DNA from: CAVWDU01 sp963840725
GTDB taxonomy: Bacteria > Pseudomonadota > Gammaproteobacteria > Pseudomonadales > Halieaceae
Direction: 5' to 3'
Assembly (NCBI GenBank): GCA_963840725.1
Contig: CAWIZY010000030.1
Span: 1 to 37,333, forward strand
DNA: 37,333 nucleotides
Made by a program: the position numbers and the translations under genes. This document shows positions 1 to 8,419 of the stretch, in pieces (position 1 is the stretch's first letter; the number at the start of each line of letters is the position of its first letter). The notes under the pieces were generated by a model. The model saw nothing but the letters and a program-made list of their open reading frames with translations, was not told where the DNA came from and did no database searches.

Positions 1-329
1 TTACCCTTGAACGCAGAAAGGCGCCCCAACCGCTCAGTAAATTTCCCGAAGAACAGATAGCTGGCAATTGCCATTCCCCAGGCAAGAGCAGCTACAGGCG
101 TGCTTGGATCTGCCTTGAATATCTCTACACGTTTCTAGGCAAAATCAGAAAGCTCAGGGCGCGGTTCCAACCAAAGACGGTTCAACACCGTCCGCGTTTT
201 TCTGCGGGCAGCTGCGCCAAAGCCCACATCATCCAGCAAGTTATTCAACTTATCGAGGGTACCAAAATCAGCGCGAACCCGCACGGCGGCGGCTGCCCAT
301 TCGATCGGGACGAAGCGGTCAAAAACCAA
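1..329 (-). pseudogene. Remnant of a gene next to pglZ, interrupted by a stop
   Basis: Reading starts at an ATG at 329, 27 bases after the pglZ remnant ends. It runs 64 codons to an in-frame TAG at 135-137, then stays open in the same frame to the window edge. The part after the stop contains a hydrophobic stretch (ALAWGMAIASYLFFG) that looks like a natural continuation, so one longer gene has probably acquired a nonsense codon. I have the impression that similar proteins sit beside pglZ genes elsewhere but cannot name a family. The 3' end is outside the window. The position fits a decayed phage-defence operon. Function unknown. Confidence 0.45.
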
Positions 330-356
330 TTCTAGGTGCCGATGGTGTCATGTAGT

Positions 357-722
357 TCAGTTCACATATCTCACGTTATTAAAGGGTACCAGCAGCTCTT
401 CGACGGATATTCCGCCATGAACTACAACCTGATCATCCTTGGTTACAAATGACCGACGGCCCTCAGCAAATAAGGGCATGAAGTTCGCGGGTAGCCCAGC
501 TATATCAAGGCGAAAGGTATCTCCATAAGTTGCTTGAGTTTCAGCGACCACGGCTTCGTTGCGATAGGCGCGGACGCGCTCCCCCCGGCGTTCCGTATGC
601 GACACCTTGATTAGGTCTACTCATCCCGACTGCCTCAACATTGCCATGGTCGCGGTCAAATAGACGTGGAAGCCGTTATCCAGCAGCATAGAAAAAAGGC
701 GCTCGACAAAGCCCGATTCGCA
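357..722 (-). pseudogene. pglZ: 3' remnant of a PglZ-domain gene with frameshifts
   Basis: Three reading frames must be joined to follow the homology. From about 720 down, one frame gives GFVERLFSMLLDNGFHVYLT. The next gives DHGNVEAVGMSRPNQGV, which holds the DHGN metal-site motif of PglZ/alkaline-phosphatase-like proteins. The last gives SHTERRGERVRAYRN and ends with VVHGGISVEELLVPF, the usual PglZ C-terminus. A TAG lies immediately upstream at about 723-725, and nothing upstream resembles the rest of the several-hundred-residue protein. PglZ proteins are core parts of BREX and related phage-defence systems. This copy has at least two frameshifts and has lost its 5' part, so it is dead. Confidence 0.8.
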
Positions 723-791
723 CTAGCTTTTGATCAGGGCTCTCTAATTGGTTTCTTGCCAGAACGGGGTATTGGGCTACTGTTACGCTGC

Positions 792-1523
792 CTACGCGTC
801 ATCTCGTTTCGCAATTTTATGTTGATCTTCGGTACTGCCAATTTTCCAGTAGCTAGAAACGTACAGAAAACCTTTGGGCCATTGACACAGCTGTTTGAAG
901 TGTTTCCTCAGTGCACGCATGCTGTGGAATTCGCAGGCGGCCCACACCGCGGGCTGGCCCGGTAGCCAGGTTAGTCGTTCAATCCGCTTGAGGAGGGTAC
1001 TGCCGGAGATGTCCGCGCTGGCGTTTACAACCCAGTGCACCTCAATGCCCGGTGGCGCGTCCAGTGGCTGGATGTCTGACTCATCAACGATTTTGAGCAC
1101 CACATAGCCGCGTGCATCTGGCGGAAGCTGGGCGAGATTAACTTTGATGGCTGGCAAAGCGGTCATATCGCCGGCCAGCAAAAACCAGTCTGCATCCATG
1201 TGGATCAACTTTCTGGGGCCCGGACCACCAACCAGGATTCGATTACCGGGTTGCGCGTTTATGGCCCAGTTTGACGCGACTCCTTGTTCGCCGTGAAGGG
1301 CAAAATCGACGTCAATCTCATGTTGCCTTTGTTCACTGATGGTGTAGGTCCGCGTTAGCGAATGCCCATCAATTGGCTGGGGAAAGATAAGCTTTACATA
1401 GGCACTTTCCTGGTCCTCGGGAAAGTTTGCCATTTCCGGGCCGCCGAGTGTCACGCGTAGCATGTGAGGAGTAAGGAAGTGAGAGTGAATCACCTCCAGG
1501 GTTCTTGGTGCTGGTCTTGGCAT
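792..1523 (-). CDS. Siderophore-interacting protein (SIP) family FAD/NAD(P)H reductase
   Basis: This 243-residue protein has the two-domain layout of SIP/ViuB-type ferric-siderophore reductases. The N-terminal FAD-binding barrel carries RTYTIS at residues 58-63 (R-x-Y-T flavin motif) and a VDFALHG segment. The C-terminal NAD(P)H-binding domain carries GGPGPRKL and LLAGDMTALPAI, and the end (YVSSYWKIG, TED, HK) is family-typical. The known role is cytoplasmic reduction of Fe(III)-siderophores. It is the last gene of the minus-strand catabolic run, about 100 bases after the MFS gene, with a weak ribosome site. No conventional ferredoxin reductase for the Rieske oxygenases is visible in the window, so this flavoprotein could alternatively supply electrons to them; that is inference. 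Confidence 0.85.
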   Translation of the reverse strand: MPRPAPRTLEVIHSHFLTPHMLRVTLGGPEMANFPEDQESAYVKLIFPQPIDGHSLTRTYTISEQRQHEIDVDFALHGEQGVASNWAINAQPGNRILVGGPGPRKLIHMDADWFLLAGDMTALPAIKVNLAQLPPDARGYVVLKIVDESDIQPLDAPPGIEVHWVVNASADISGSTLLKRIERLTWLPGQPAVWAACEFHSMRALRKHFKQLCQWPKGFLYVSSYWKIGSTEDQHKIAKRDDA

Positions 1524-1621
1524 ACTAGATCAATCCCGTTTCTGCCGGACGCATCCGCCCAATGCTGTCCGCCATGGTGTTGCTTATCTGAAGAGTAAAC
1601 GGGAGATCACTCGAATCCAGA

Positions 1622-2818
1622 TTAATCAACAGGCAAGCCTCGTTTTCTGGCTACTATGAAAGCAATCATAGCGCCGATCAGCGCGAGCCCACCATAGACC
1701 GCCAACAGAGTATCCAGGCCACCGAATACGCCCTCCAAAGCAACCGCAATAATCGGCGCGAAAAACTGACCAAGGAAGAATGTGCCTGTCCATATACCCG
1801 TGCCCCGTCCGCGAAATATCGGGGGTAAAATTCCCATAATCCAGGCCAGTAGTGTGGGCAACATAATTCCTACCCCCAGGCTTGCACAAATTGCACTGGC
1901 GATACTGACGTAGAGGCTTCCGCTGACGCTCAGGCCGAAATATCCCGCAGCGGCCAGCGCAAGACCTGCCGTCAACAGCGAGGGCCCTGAAGCGCCCTTG
2001 AACCGGCCAAATATTACTGCTCCGCCGACATGGCCCATGTTTGCCGCGGCACCAGCAGCGCCAATGAGCGCTGGCGTCACAACCGTCGTCAGCATCAGGA
2101 TGGGGCCCAATTTGACGACGATGGTGTAGAATAGCAACGATACGCCCAGCGTAATCGCGACCAGAGGCAGTACTTGCCTGAAAGGGAAACCCTCGAGATG
2201 AGTGAATTGAGTTTCCTCATGTACAACGGGCTCAAACAGAACGATGGCACTCACCAGCATTATGGGCAGTGCCAGGAGGTAGAGCAGAAAAGGCCCCCGG
2301 GAGCCCAGGGTTTCACCCAGAATGCCGCCGATGGCTATCAATATAATAGCCGAAATACTGGCTACGCCGACTTGAATTGCCACCCACTTTTCGCGGCGTT
2401 CACCTTCGAAATAGTCTCCAATCAGGGCGGTGGCAACCGTCATGATGGTCGCCTCTGCTACGCCCAGTAGTACCCTTGAGGCAATAATATGTTTTATATC
2501 CGCGAGGAAATAGGGCAGCACGCCTATCGCTGCGTAAACAATGAACGCCAAGAGCAGCAAATTCTTGCGCCCGACTTTGTCCGATAACCAACCTGCCAGT
2601 GGCGAAAAAATGGCCACACAAAGTGCGGGCACTGTAATCGCAATAGGGACAAGAAACTCACTGCCTTCAACCTCAGCGAACTCCTCCAAAAGCAGAGGCA
2701 ACACCGGGACCAAAGAGACCACCGCCATCACCGGCAACACTGCGGCAAGCATAAGCACGACACCCTGCACCGTAGACGCTGCGTTTGGATTCAGTTGATC
2801 GGAAGCGACTCCGCTCAT
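1622..2818 (-). CDS. MFS transporter
   Basis: This is a 398-residue, very hydrophobic protein with about 12 predicted membrane segments. Between segments 2 and 3 it has the major facilitator motif A (GWLSDKVGRKN). The start is supported by AGGAGAGAGAA just upstream of the ATG. It lies between a GST and the SIP-type reductase on the same strand, downstream of the FAH and cyclase genes, so it is probably a permease for the aromatic substrate or an intermediate of this locus. The substrate cannot be read from the sequence, and an efflux role (toxic intermediates or siderophore) is also possible. Confidence 0.85.
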   Translation of the reverse strand: MSGVASDQLNPNAASTVQGVVLMLAAVLPVMAVVSLVPVLPLLLEEFAEVEGSEFLVPIAITVPALCVAIFSPLAGWLSDKVGRKNLLLLAFIVYAAIGVLPYFLADIKHIIASRVLLGVAEATIMTVATALIGDYFEGERREKWVAIQVGVASISAIILIAIGGILGETLGSRGPFLLYLLALPIMLVSAIVLFEPVVHEETQFTHLEGFPFRQVLPLVAITLGVSLLFYTIVVKLGPILMLTTVVTPALIGAAGAAANMGHVGGAVIFGRFKGASGPSLLTAGLALAAAGYFGLSVSGSLYVSIASAICASLGVGIMLPTLLAWIMGILPPIFRGRGTGIWTGTFFLGQFFAPIIAVALEGVFGGLDTLLAVYGGLALIGAMIAFIVARKRGLPVD

Positions 2819-2920
2819 TTCTCTCTCCTATATATTTATTGTATTTAATTTGCTGTAACCAACTTCGGCATCCGAAGCAGTTACGATCCTTATCGACGAC
2901 AAACTGTGTATAGCTACTCT

Positions 2921-3607
2921 TCAGACATCTGGCAGAGGTGGCGGTTTGAATGCCAGCCCTTCTGATTCCAGTTCAGCCTGGGCTGCCTGTTCCCTTGCCA
3001 GCGCGCGCTGCACTGCCGGTCGCTGTTCCACGCGCCCGGCATGGTCGCTGAAACGGGGGTAGTCGGCGGTGGGGAAATTCGCGCCTTCGACTCGCCAGAA
3101 AACCCAGTTGAGATAGCCATCCATCGCACTGAAGGTGTCGCCGTACCACCATGGGCTATGAGCCAGGCGGTCTTCGATAAGTTGGAAATACTCGCGCATC
3201 GCTTCGCAGCCTGCGTTAAACACTCCCCTAGCCGCGTCCGGCGCGGCGAAGAACTGGGGCATGCGAATACGGGTGACTATCGGGTGCAGCGTGGCGGAAC
3301 AAAAACAAAGATCGGCTATCTGGCGCATGCGCTCCAGTTCATTCGCTGCGGGTGGCAGCAGGCCTGCGTCTGGAAACCGTGAGTTGAGGTAGCTGAGGAT
3401 GGCGACGTTCTCGGTCAGGGGATCGCCGTCTGTTACCAGGCAGGGGACTTTTCCCTTTGGGTTCAGCTTCTTGTAATCCGGGGACTTATGCTCACCTTTC
3501 ATAAACACGATGGGTCGGTATTCGAAGGGCAGGCCGATCTCTTCGAGTGCGATGCACGGTACGCGCGAGCAAGAGCCCGGAGCGGCATAAAGCGTAATGT
3601 CCGTCAT
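2921..3607 (-). CDS. Glutathione S-transferase family protein (probable isomerase)
   Basis: The product has 228 residues. The N-terminal thioredoxin-like domain begins MTDITLYAAPGSCSRVPC, with a Ser/Cys cluster at residues 12-14 where bacterial GSTs place the glutathione-activating residue, then KVPCL and the TEN motif for glutathione binding. An all-helical C-terminal domain follows. I chose the ATG at 3607, not the one at 3622, because GGGAGG lies 7 bases before it. The ATG overlaps the stop of a short cupin remnant (ATGA), suggesting translational coupling. Next to an FAH-family hydrolase, a GST often acts as a cis-trans isomerase of maleyl-type ring-cleavage products, as in gentisate and homogentisate pathways. 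That role is inferred here. Confidence 0.85.
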   Translation of the reverse strand: MTDITLYAAPGSCSRVPCIALEEIGLPFEYRPIVFMKGEHKSPDYKKLNPKGKVPCLVTDGDPLTENVAILSYLNSRFPDAGLLPPAANELERMRQIADLCFCSATLHPIVTRIRMPQFFAAPDAARGVFNAGCEAMREYFQLIEDRLAHSPWWYGDTFSAMDGYLNWVFWRVEGANFPTADYPRFSDHAGRVEQRPAVQRALAREQAAQAELESEGLAFKPPPLPDV

Positions 3608-3726
3608 GGTTGAACCTCCCATAGTTCATTGCCGATGTTTTGTGGTTTGAAGGCCTCGTCCGAGCTCAACACCACACACGCGTTGTCATCGTGACCGGTA
3701 ACTACCCGCCGAACGGGATCAACCAT
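3604..3726 (-). pseudogene. 40-codon N-terminal remnant of a cupin-type protein
   Basis: An ATG at 3726, overlapping the end of the FAH gene by 8 bases, opens a 40-codon frame starting MVDPVRRVVTGHDDN and ending ELWEVQP. The beginning resembles the conserved start of small cupin proteins found in aromatic-degradation loci (PVRRVVTGHD), which normally run to about 150-180 residues. The frame ends in a TGA overlapping the ATG of the GST gene, and no cupin barrel follows in any frame. I read this as an internal deletion that removed the cupin body but kept the overlaps. A genuine small leader or coupling peptide is the alternative. Confidence 0.5.
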
Positions 3727-4696
3727 GTTCTGTCTCTCTTCTGGTGACGCGCTGATCGATGGCACCAAATGGGGAGCTACCGTCCTCGCAGATGGCCTCC
3801 ATGCGCACGCGGTCACCAAATTGCATAAAACGGGTTCTCGGTGCACCTTCATCGACAATTTCGATGCCGCGCCGCTCGGCGATGCAGGAAGAGCCGATTT
3901 CACGAAAATCGTCGTTCGAAACAGTGCCTGAACCGATTACCGTGCCGGCGCAGAGATCGCGAGTCGCTGCGGCATGCGCAATCAGTTCGTGAAATCCAAC
4001 GTCCATAACGCCCGCGCTCGCGTTGCCGAAGCGCTTACCGTTCCAATCTACCGTCAGCGGCAGATGCACACGACCGTCCTGCCAGGCATCGCCCAGTTCG
4101 TCAGGCGTTACGGCAAAAGGGGCCATGGAGCAGGCAGGTTTGGCCTGAATCCAGCCAAATCCGGTTTTCATCTCGGCCGGCGCCAGTTTTCTCAGCGACC
4201 AGTCATTGATTTGCACAATGAGCTTGATGTGATGCATTGCCGCTGCAGCGCTGGTGCCCATGGGCACATCGTCGGTGATGATGCCAAGCTCGCCCTCGAA
4301 GTCGATGTCATCCTCTTCCCGAAGAAATTGCACATCTTCTGTGGCGGAAAAAAAGCGGTGTGACATACCCTGGTACATCAGCGGTTTATCCAGGGGGACC
4401 GGGTCGATACCGAAAACTCGCTCCATCAGGTCACCGTGGCTTTTGAAAGCTGAACCGTCCAGCCATTGCCAGGCGCGGGGCAGGGGAGAGAGGAAGGTCG
4501 CACCCTCGCTGTCTACTCCGCCGCCCTGTTCCAGTTGCTGCGAGAGCTCAGTGAGTAGCGGCGCATACTCCGCCCAGTCTTCAAGCGCTGCCTGCATGTT
4601 TGGCGCCACGTCGCTGGCGGAAATATAGCGCCCATCCGGTGAAACCATCACCAGGCTACCGTCCCTGCTTCCATCGTCAATTGATGCTAGTTTCAT
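3719..4696 (-). CDS. Fumarylacetoacetate hydrolase (FAH) family protein
   Basis: This 325-residue protein has the FAH fold. The metal-binding E-x-E is in DFEGELGII (E134, E136), with a third acidic ligand in NDW (D165), then GTGFGW-like (KTGFGWIQAK) and GSGTVSN segments typical of the active site. Length and N-terminal extension match bacterial FAH-type enzymes that hydrolyse C-C bonds of fumarylacetoacetate, fumarylpyruvate or related acylpyruvates. The start is the ATG at 4696 (MKLASIDDG), with AAGG directly before it and GGAG 8 bases upstream; an earlier in-frame start would add unrelated sequence. With the cyclase before it and the GST after it, this is probably the terminal hydrolase of a ring-cleavage route. 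The substrate is unknown. Confidence 0.88.
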   Translation of the reverse strand: MKLASIDDGSRDGSLVMVSPDGRYISASDVAPNMQAALEDWAEYAPLLTELSQQLEQGGGVDSEGATFLSPLPRAWQWLDGSAFKSHGDLMERVFGIDPVPLDKPLMYQGMSHRFFSATEDVQFLREEDDIDFEGELGIITDDVPMGTSAAAAMHHIKLIVQINDWSLRKLAPAEMKTGFGWIQAKPACSMAPFAVTPDELGDAWQDGRVHLPLTVDWNGKRFGNASAGVMDVGFHELIAHAAATRDLCAGTVIGSGTVSNDDFREIGSSCIAERRGIEIVDEGAPRTRFMQFGDRVRMEAICEDGSSPFGAIDQRVTRRETEHG

Positions 4697-4803
4697 CCTT
4701 AATACTCCGGAATTCATTATAGAGTTGAAAATGCACTGGCAAGATCCTGCATGAAGACGCGCAACCCGGGCTGGCTGCCAGAGAAGCGGACAACCCGTCG
4801 ATG

Positions 4804-5583
4804 CTAGTCTTCGATTATCGCCACGGCCCGGGTCCAGCCAGCGGATCCACCTTTCACCTTGTGTGGAAAACAGGAAACGGTATAGCCGAATGGCGGTAAT
4901 GCCTCGAGGTTGTGTAACTTCTCCAGGTGACAGTAGCCGGTATCCCGGCCCGCCTTGTGACCTTCCCATATCAGCGAGGTATCACCACTTTCTTCAACCC
5001 GCTTGGCGGTATAGCTGAAGGGCGCATCCCATGACCAGGCATCCGTGCCGGTAACACGGATGCCACGATCGAGCAGGTACATAGTGGCTTCATAACCCAT
5101 ACCACAACCGATATTGACGAAATCGGGGTTACCCACGGCCATACCGGCGGCGGTGTTTACCAGTACGATATCCAGTGGCTGCAGTGTATAGCCAATGCGC
5201 TCCAACTCGGCCTCAACATCGGCCGCAGTGACCACATAACCGTTTTCGAAGTGGCGGAAATCGAGTTTCACCCCAGGCCGGAAGCACCAGTCCAGCGGTA
5301 CCTCATCAATGGTGATAGCGCGCTCGCCGCCGTCCATGGTCGGGTGAAAGTGCCAGGGAGCATCGAGATGGGTGCCATTGTGGGTCGAGAGCTCTACAGT
5401 TTCTGCCGCCGCAAAACCCTCACTACCGGGAAACTGCTCGGCGCTCACCCCCGGGAAGAAGTGATTTGCCTCTGCTACCGTTTCCGCATGGTTCTGGTAG
5501 GTAATCTTGGGGCGCATAAAAGGCGGATCTGTGATGACATCGTTTTCGAGGTAAATAGACAGATCTATAAATGTACGTGACAT
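4804..5583 (-). CDS. Cyclase family protein (kynurenine-formamidase-like metal hydrolase)
   Basis: The 259-residue product carries the signature of the cyclase/KynB superfamily at residues 68-79: HNGTHLDAPWHF, the H-x-G-T-H-x-D-x-P-x-H-F metal site. Members are Mn/Zn-dependent hydrolases acting on formamides, lactones, isatin or cyclic ring-cleavage products. It is the first gene after the TonB receptor on the minus strand, 107 bases upstream of the FAH gene. In this setting lactone or cyclic-acyl hydrolysis of an aromatic breakdown product is a fair guess, but the substrate is not determined by sequence. The ribosome site is weak (GGAACC). Confidence 0.85.
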   Translation of the reverse strand: MSRTFIDLSIYLENDVITDPPFMRPKITYQNHAETVAEANHFFPGVSAEQFPGSEGFAAAETVELSTHNGTHLDAPWHFHPTMDGGERAITIDEVPLDWCFRPGVKLDFRHFENGYVVTAADVEAELERIGYTLQPLDIVLVNTAAGMAVGNPDFVNIGCGMGYEATMYLLDRGIRVTGTDAWSWDAPFSYTAKRVEESGDTSLIWEGHKAGRDTGYCHLEKLHNLEALPPFGYTVSCFPHKVKGGSAGWTRAVAIIED

Positions 5584-5644
5584 GTGTGGTTCCTATGCGA
5601 GCACCGCTTGTTAGTGAAAGTGCATGTTTATAGAACGTTAATAG

Positions 5645-5708
5645 GTTGGCCCGCTACAGACCCCAATTAGTCATTGCTGACAATTCGAGAGTCTGTAGCG
5701 GAGCCAAC
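5645..5708. repeat. Long imperfect stem-loop between receptor and cyclase genes
   Basis: GTTGGCCCGCTACAGAC at 5645-5661 pairs with GTCTGTAGCGGAGCCAAC at 5691-5708; only one base in the right arm is unpaired, and the loop is 29 bases. It follows the TonB receptor stop (5745) and precedes the cyclase start (5583). No T-run follows on the minus strand, so it is not a classic intrinsic terminator. An attenuator or mRNA-processing stem, which could let receptor and hydrolase be expressed at different levels, or a regulator site, is possible. Confidence 0.6.
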
Positions 5709-5744
5709 ACTTCATTTGCACCTTAGCCTACGGGTTTCAGCCTA

Positions 5745-8237
5745 CTAAAAGTTAGCCATTAAACGGATTCCGTAGGTTTGCGGTGGCGAGTAAATAGCAT
5801 AGTTAAGACCACGGTTTGATACGTTCGTATTAGTGATAATCTGCTCGTCGGTGACATTTCTTACGAATGCCGTAATAGACCACCCTCCATCGTTTCCGAA
5901 CAGCGTCGCATCCAGGTTGAGTGTTGTGTAGGCCTCCGACTCCGTATCATCCAGGAACAGGAAGTTGGTTTGCTGCTCGGTTCGGTGCGAGGCTACAGCC
6001 GTCAGGGACAAATCATAGCCGCCCATAGTAATGACGTGATTGATGTTCAGGTCAGCACCAAATTCCGGGGAATACAGCATATCGTTTCCTGCACAACTAT
6101 AGGTTTCGAGGCCGGCGCTGACTCCCTGAGATGCACAGCCAAATCGCCCAGCGCCAGGATCGGAAACCAGGGTCAGGCTGTCATAGGCGGCATCCAGGAA
6201 CTGCATGCTTAAACCAAGCGTTGTGTTGGCGGTCGCGGCCCAGATCATATCCACGTCCAGACCTTGAATGGTCGCATCGGCATTCGCGATGGGGAAAGCC
6301 GAAGCACTGTTCAGGGTAGTGAAGTAGGTAACCTGTTGCCCGTCATACTCCCAATAGAACAACTCCGCGTTAAGCTGCAAAGTGTTGTCGAAGAAACGGT
6401 TTTTGGAACCGATGGTATAGGCATCAATGTATTCCGGGTCATAGGTCGGCGATACAATGCTAAGGTCAACACCCCCTGCGCGATAGCCGGTTTCAAAGGT
6501 GGCGTAGAGGAGACTATCGTCAGCCCAGTCCCATTCCGCTCCGATCCTGTAAGTGGTCTCGCTGTAGTCAAGCTCAGATGTGAGAGCACCATCGCCGACA
6601 TTCACAATTGCCCCGATATTGGGGGTGATCCCGCCAGGTATCAGGATATTATAGAAAGGAGGCGGTCCCATACCGGGAATATCTGCTTCAGAGTCAGGTG
6701 CTATCAACCCGTTATCAACGAAGTACTGAATAAATCCGTCCCGATCGCTGGTGATGGGGTGCGCAGGCATTGCGCCTGAGGCGCAGCCATTGCCAAAACT
6801 TGCCGGTGGCGTCAGAAAGTTGCCTGTGAATGGCGCACCGCCACAGAAGGTAACAAAGGTATCGCTGATACCGTCCACGTCTTTTTCGTCTTCTGTGTAG
6901 CGTATCCCGGCACTTAAGCGGAATGTATCCGTAAGCTCAAAGGTGCCCTGGCCAAACACGGCCCAGCTTTCGGCGCCATTGTCGTAGTTCTGTATCGGAG
7001 ATGAATAGTTTTGCGAAAAAACGGTGCTGGTGCTGATTTCTTCCTCGAAATAGAACGCTCCCACAATACCGTTCAAGGGACCGTCCAAATCAGTTGCAAA
7101 GCGCAACTCGAACGAGGTCTGGTCGTTGTCCTCCAGCGTTTTTGCAGGGGCGAATCCCGGGCCTGCGAACTGGTAGTCCTGTTCCGATTCACGATAAGCC
7201 GGAATAAACGTTAAGGTACCAAGGTCTGTCTGATAGTTAACTTCAGCCATGAAACCTGTCCAGCTTATATCCTGGTACAGGTCATCCTGCTGAATCGGCT
7301 GGAAAAAGGCGAAAGAGGGCGTGTGCAGAACGCCTGTGCGAATGGCATTGGCACCTGGGTCTGTAGGCCCAGTGTTCTTTGACAAACCTGAACGCGTGAA
7401 GTCGGTAATCGCTGGTCCGCCGGGAGCACCGGTGGGGTTGGCGTAGGTGCCGATCAGGTCGCCGCCGGGGCCAACGCTATCCACCTTGGAATAATCAGCT
7501 GACAGACGTATTGACAGGTTGTCAGTGGGCTCGAACAGCAGTTGAGCACGCAGGCTGTATGCATCCTGGTCATTCGTGTCGTCATCCGAATAGCCATCGC
7601 GTTCCAGCTTGTTTCCAGACACCCGAATCGCAACGGTGTCTGAAACTGCAATGTTTGCTGCACCCTGCAAACCGATTTTTGAGTAATTGCCAATCTCTGC
7701 TTGCAGGTAGCCTGAGTTTTCACCCAGGATCGGCTTGACGGGAATATAATTGACCACGCCGCCTGTTGCGTTCCGTCCGTATAGTGTTCCCTGGGGGCCC
7801 TTAAGCAGTTCGACCCGTTCCAGGTCATATAAGCCCTGTCCAGCAGCGCCACTTGATCGACCCAGATAGACTCCGTCGAAGTTTTGCGCGATGGCCGAAT
7901 CTGTTAACGGGTTAACTGTCAGGGCACCAACGCCCCTGACAAAGAAGCTCGTCAACGGGCCGCCGCCGGCACTGATACCCAGTGCGGGAGAGAGCAATGC
8001 CAGGTCCTGGGCAGATTCCATTCCCGCCTGGGTCATCTGATCCTGATCAAAGGTTTGAAGGGGTATTGCCGCGTCTTGAAGTGATTCTTCCCGGCGCTGT
8101 GCCGTGACTACCACCTCTTCAAGACCGGTATTTCCACCTGCGGCTGGATCATCGGCCTGTTGAGCAGAGGCAGTCGGTAAGCCGAGTACCAGTGTGAGCG
8201 CAGTTACGCTGGATGCAGTTAGGGCGACTTTGGCCAT
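5745..8237 (-). CDS. TonB-dependent outer-membrane receptor
   Basis: The 830-residue receptor starts at the ATG at 8237: AAGGAG lies 7 bases before it and it directly opens a signal peptide (MAKVALTASSVTALTLVLG, cleavage near ASA-Q). A TonB-box-like stretch follows (EEVVVTAQRREESLQD). The plug domain has the conserved VELLKGPQGTLYGRNATGG, then a beta-barrel ends in a C-terminal F. Such receptors import large or scarce ligands across the outer membrane. The position between a LysR regulator and ring-degradation hydrolases suggests uptake of the aromatic substrate rather than iron; receptors of this general type are common in catabolic clusters of sphingomonads and marine gammaproteobacteria. 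Ligand unknown. Confidence 0.93.
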   Translation of the reverse strand: MAKVALTASSVTALTLVLGLPTASAQQADDPAAGGNTGLEEVVVTAQRREESLQDAAIPLQTFDQDQMTQAGMESAQDLALLSPALGISAGGGPLTSFFVRGVGALTVNPLTDSAIAQNFDGVYLGRSSGAAGQGLYDLERVELLKGPQGTLYGRNATGGVVNYIPVKPILGENSGYLQAEIGNYSKIGLQGAANIAVSDTVAIRVSGNKLERDGYSDDDTNDQDAYSLRAQLLFEPTDNLSIRLSADYSKVDSVGPGGDLIGTYANPTGAPGGPAITDFTRSGLSKNTGPTDPGANAIRTGVLHTPSFAFFQPIQQDDLYQDISWTGFMAEVNYQTDLGTLTFIPAYRESEQDYQFAGPGFAPAKTLEDNDQTSFELRFATDLDGPLNGIVGAFYFEEEISTSTVFSQNYSSPIQNYDNGAESWAVFGQGTFELTDTFRLSAGIRYTEDEKDVDGISDTFVTFCGGAPFTGNFLTPPASFGNGCASGAMPAHPITSDRDGFIQYFVDNGLIAPDSEADIPGMGPPPFYNILIPGGITPNIGAIVNVGDGALTSELDYSETTYRIGAEWDWADDSLLYATFETGYRAGGVDLSIVSPTYDPEYIDAYTIGSKNRFFDNTLQLNAELFYWEYDGQQVTYFTTLNSASAFPIANADATIQGLDVDMIWAATANTTLGLSMQFLDAAYDSLTLVSDPGAGRFGCASQGVSAGLETYSCAGNDMLYSPEFGADLNINHVITMGGYDLSLTAVASHRTEQQTNFLFLDDTESEAYTTLNLDATLFGNDGGWSITAFVRNVTDEQIITNTNVSNRGLNYAIYSPPQTYGIRLMANF

Positions 8238-8419
8238 GAGCGATCTCCTTATAGTTTTAAGCAGTAGGTGTGCGTTTTCAGGGCCTAACGTACACTCCAA
8301 GTCACTATAGGTAAAATCGATTATTTTTATCGCAGATGATCAATAAAAAATATACATTGTGCGTCGTGCCGTCCGGCTGCGTCTCTGTAAGCGCGGGCGG
8401 TGGCTGCGCAGGCCGCTGC
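8238..8419 (-). promoter_or_regulatory. Probable promoter/regulator region of the receptor gene
   Basis: This 182-base gap between the LysR stop and the receptor start contains an A/T-rich core at about 8310-8365. It includes the inverted repeat CGATtatttttATCG and several AT-rich -10-like hexamers. The low GC content compared with flanking genes, and the adjacent regulator gene, suggest that the receptor promoter and a regulator site lie here. No single -35/-10 pair is convincing. Confidence 0.35.

Noticed and set aside
666..965. Plus-strand open frame of 99 codons
   Set aside because: It lies opposite the pglZ remnant and the end of the SIP reductase, has no recognisable domain, and shadows well-supported minus-strand sequence.
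4697..4969. Longer N-terminus for the FAH protein
   Set aside because: The extra residues are unlike the family and overlap the end of the cyclase gene; the ATG at 4696 has a ribosome site and gives a normal N-terminus.
5641..5710. Intrinsic terminator for the TonB receptor gene
   Set aside because: The stem is long but no T-run follows on the minus strand, so I list it as an unassigned stem-loop.
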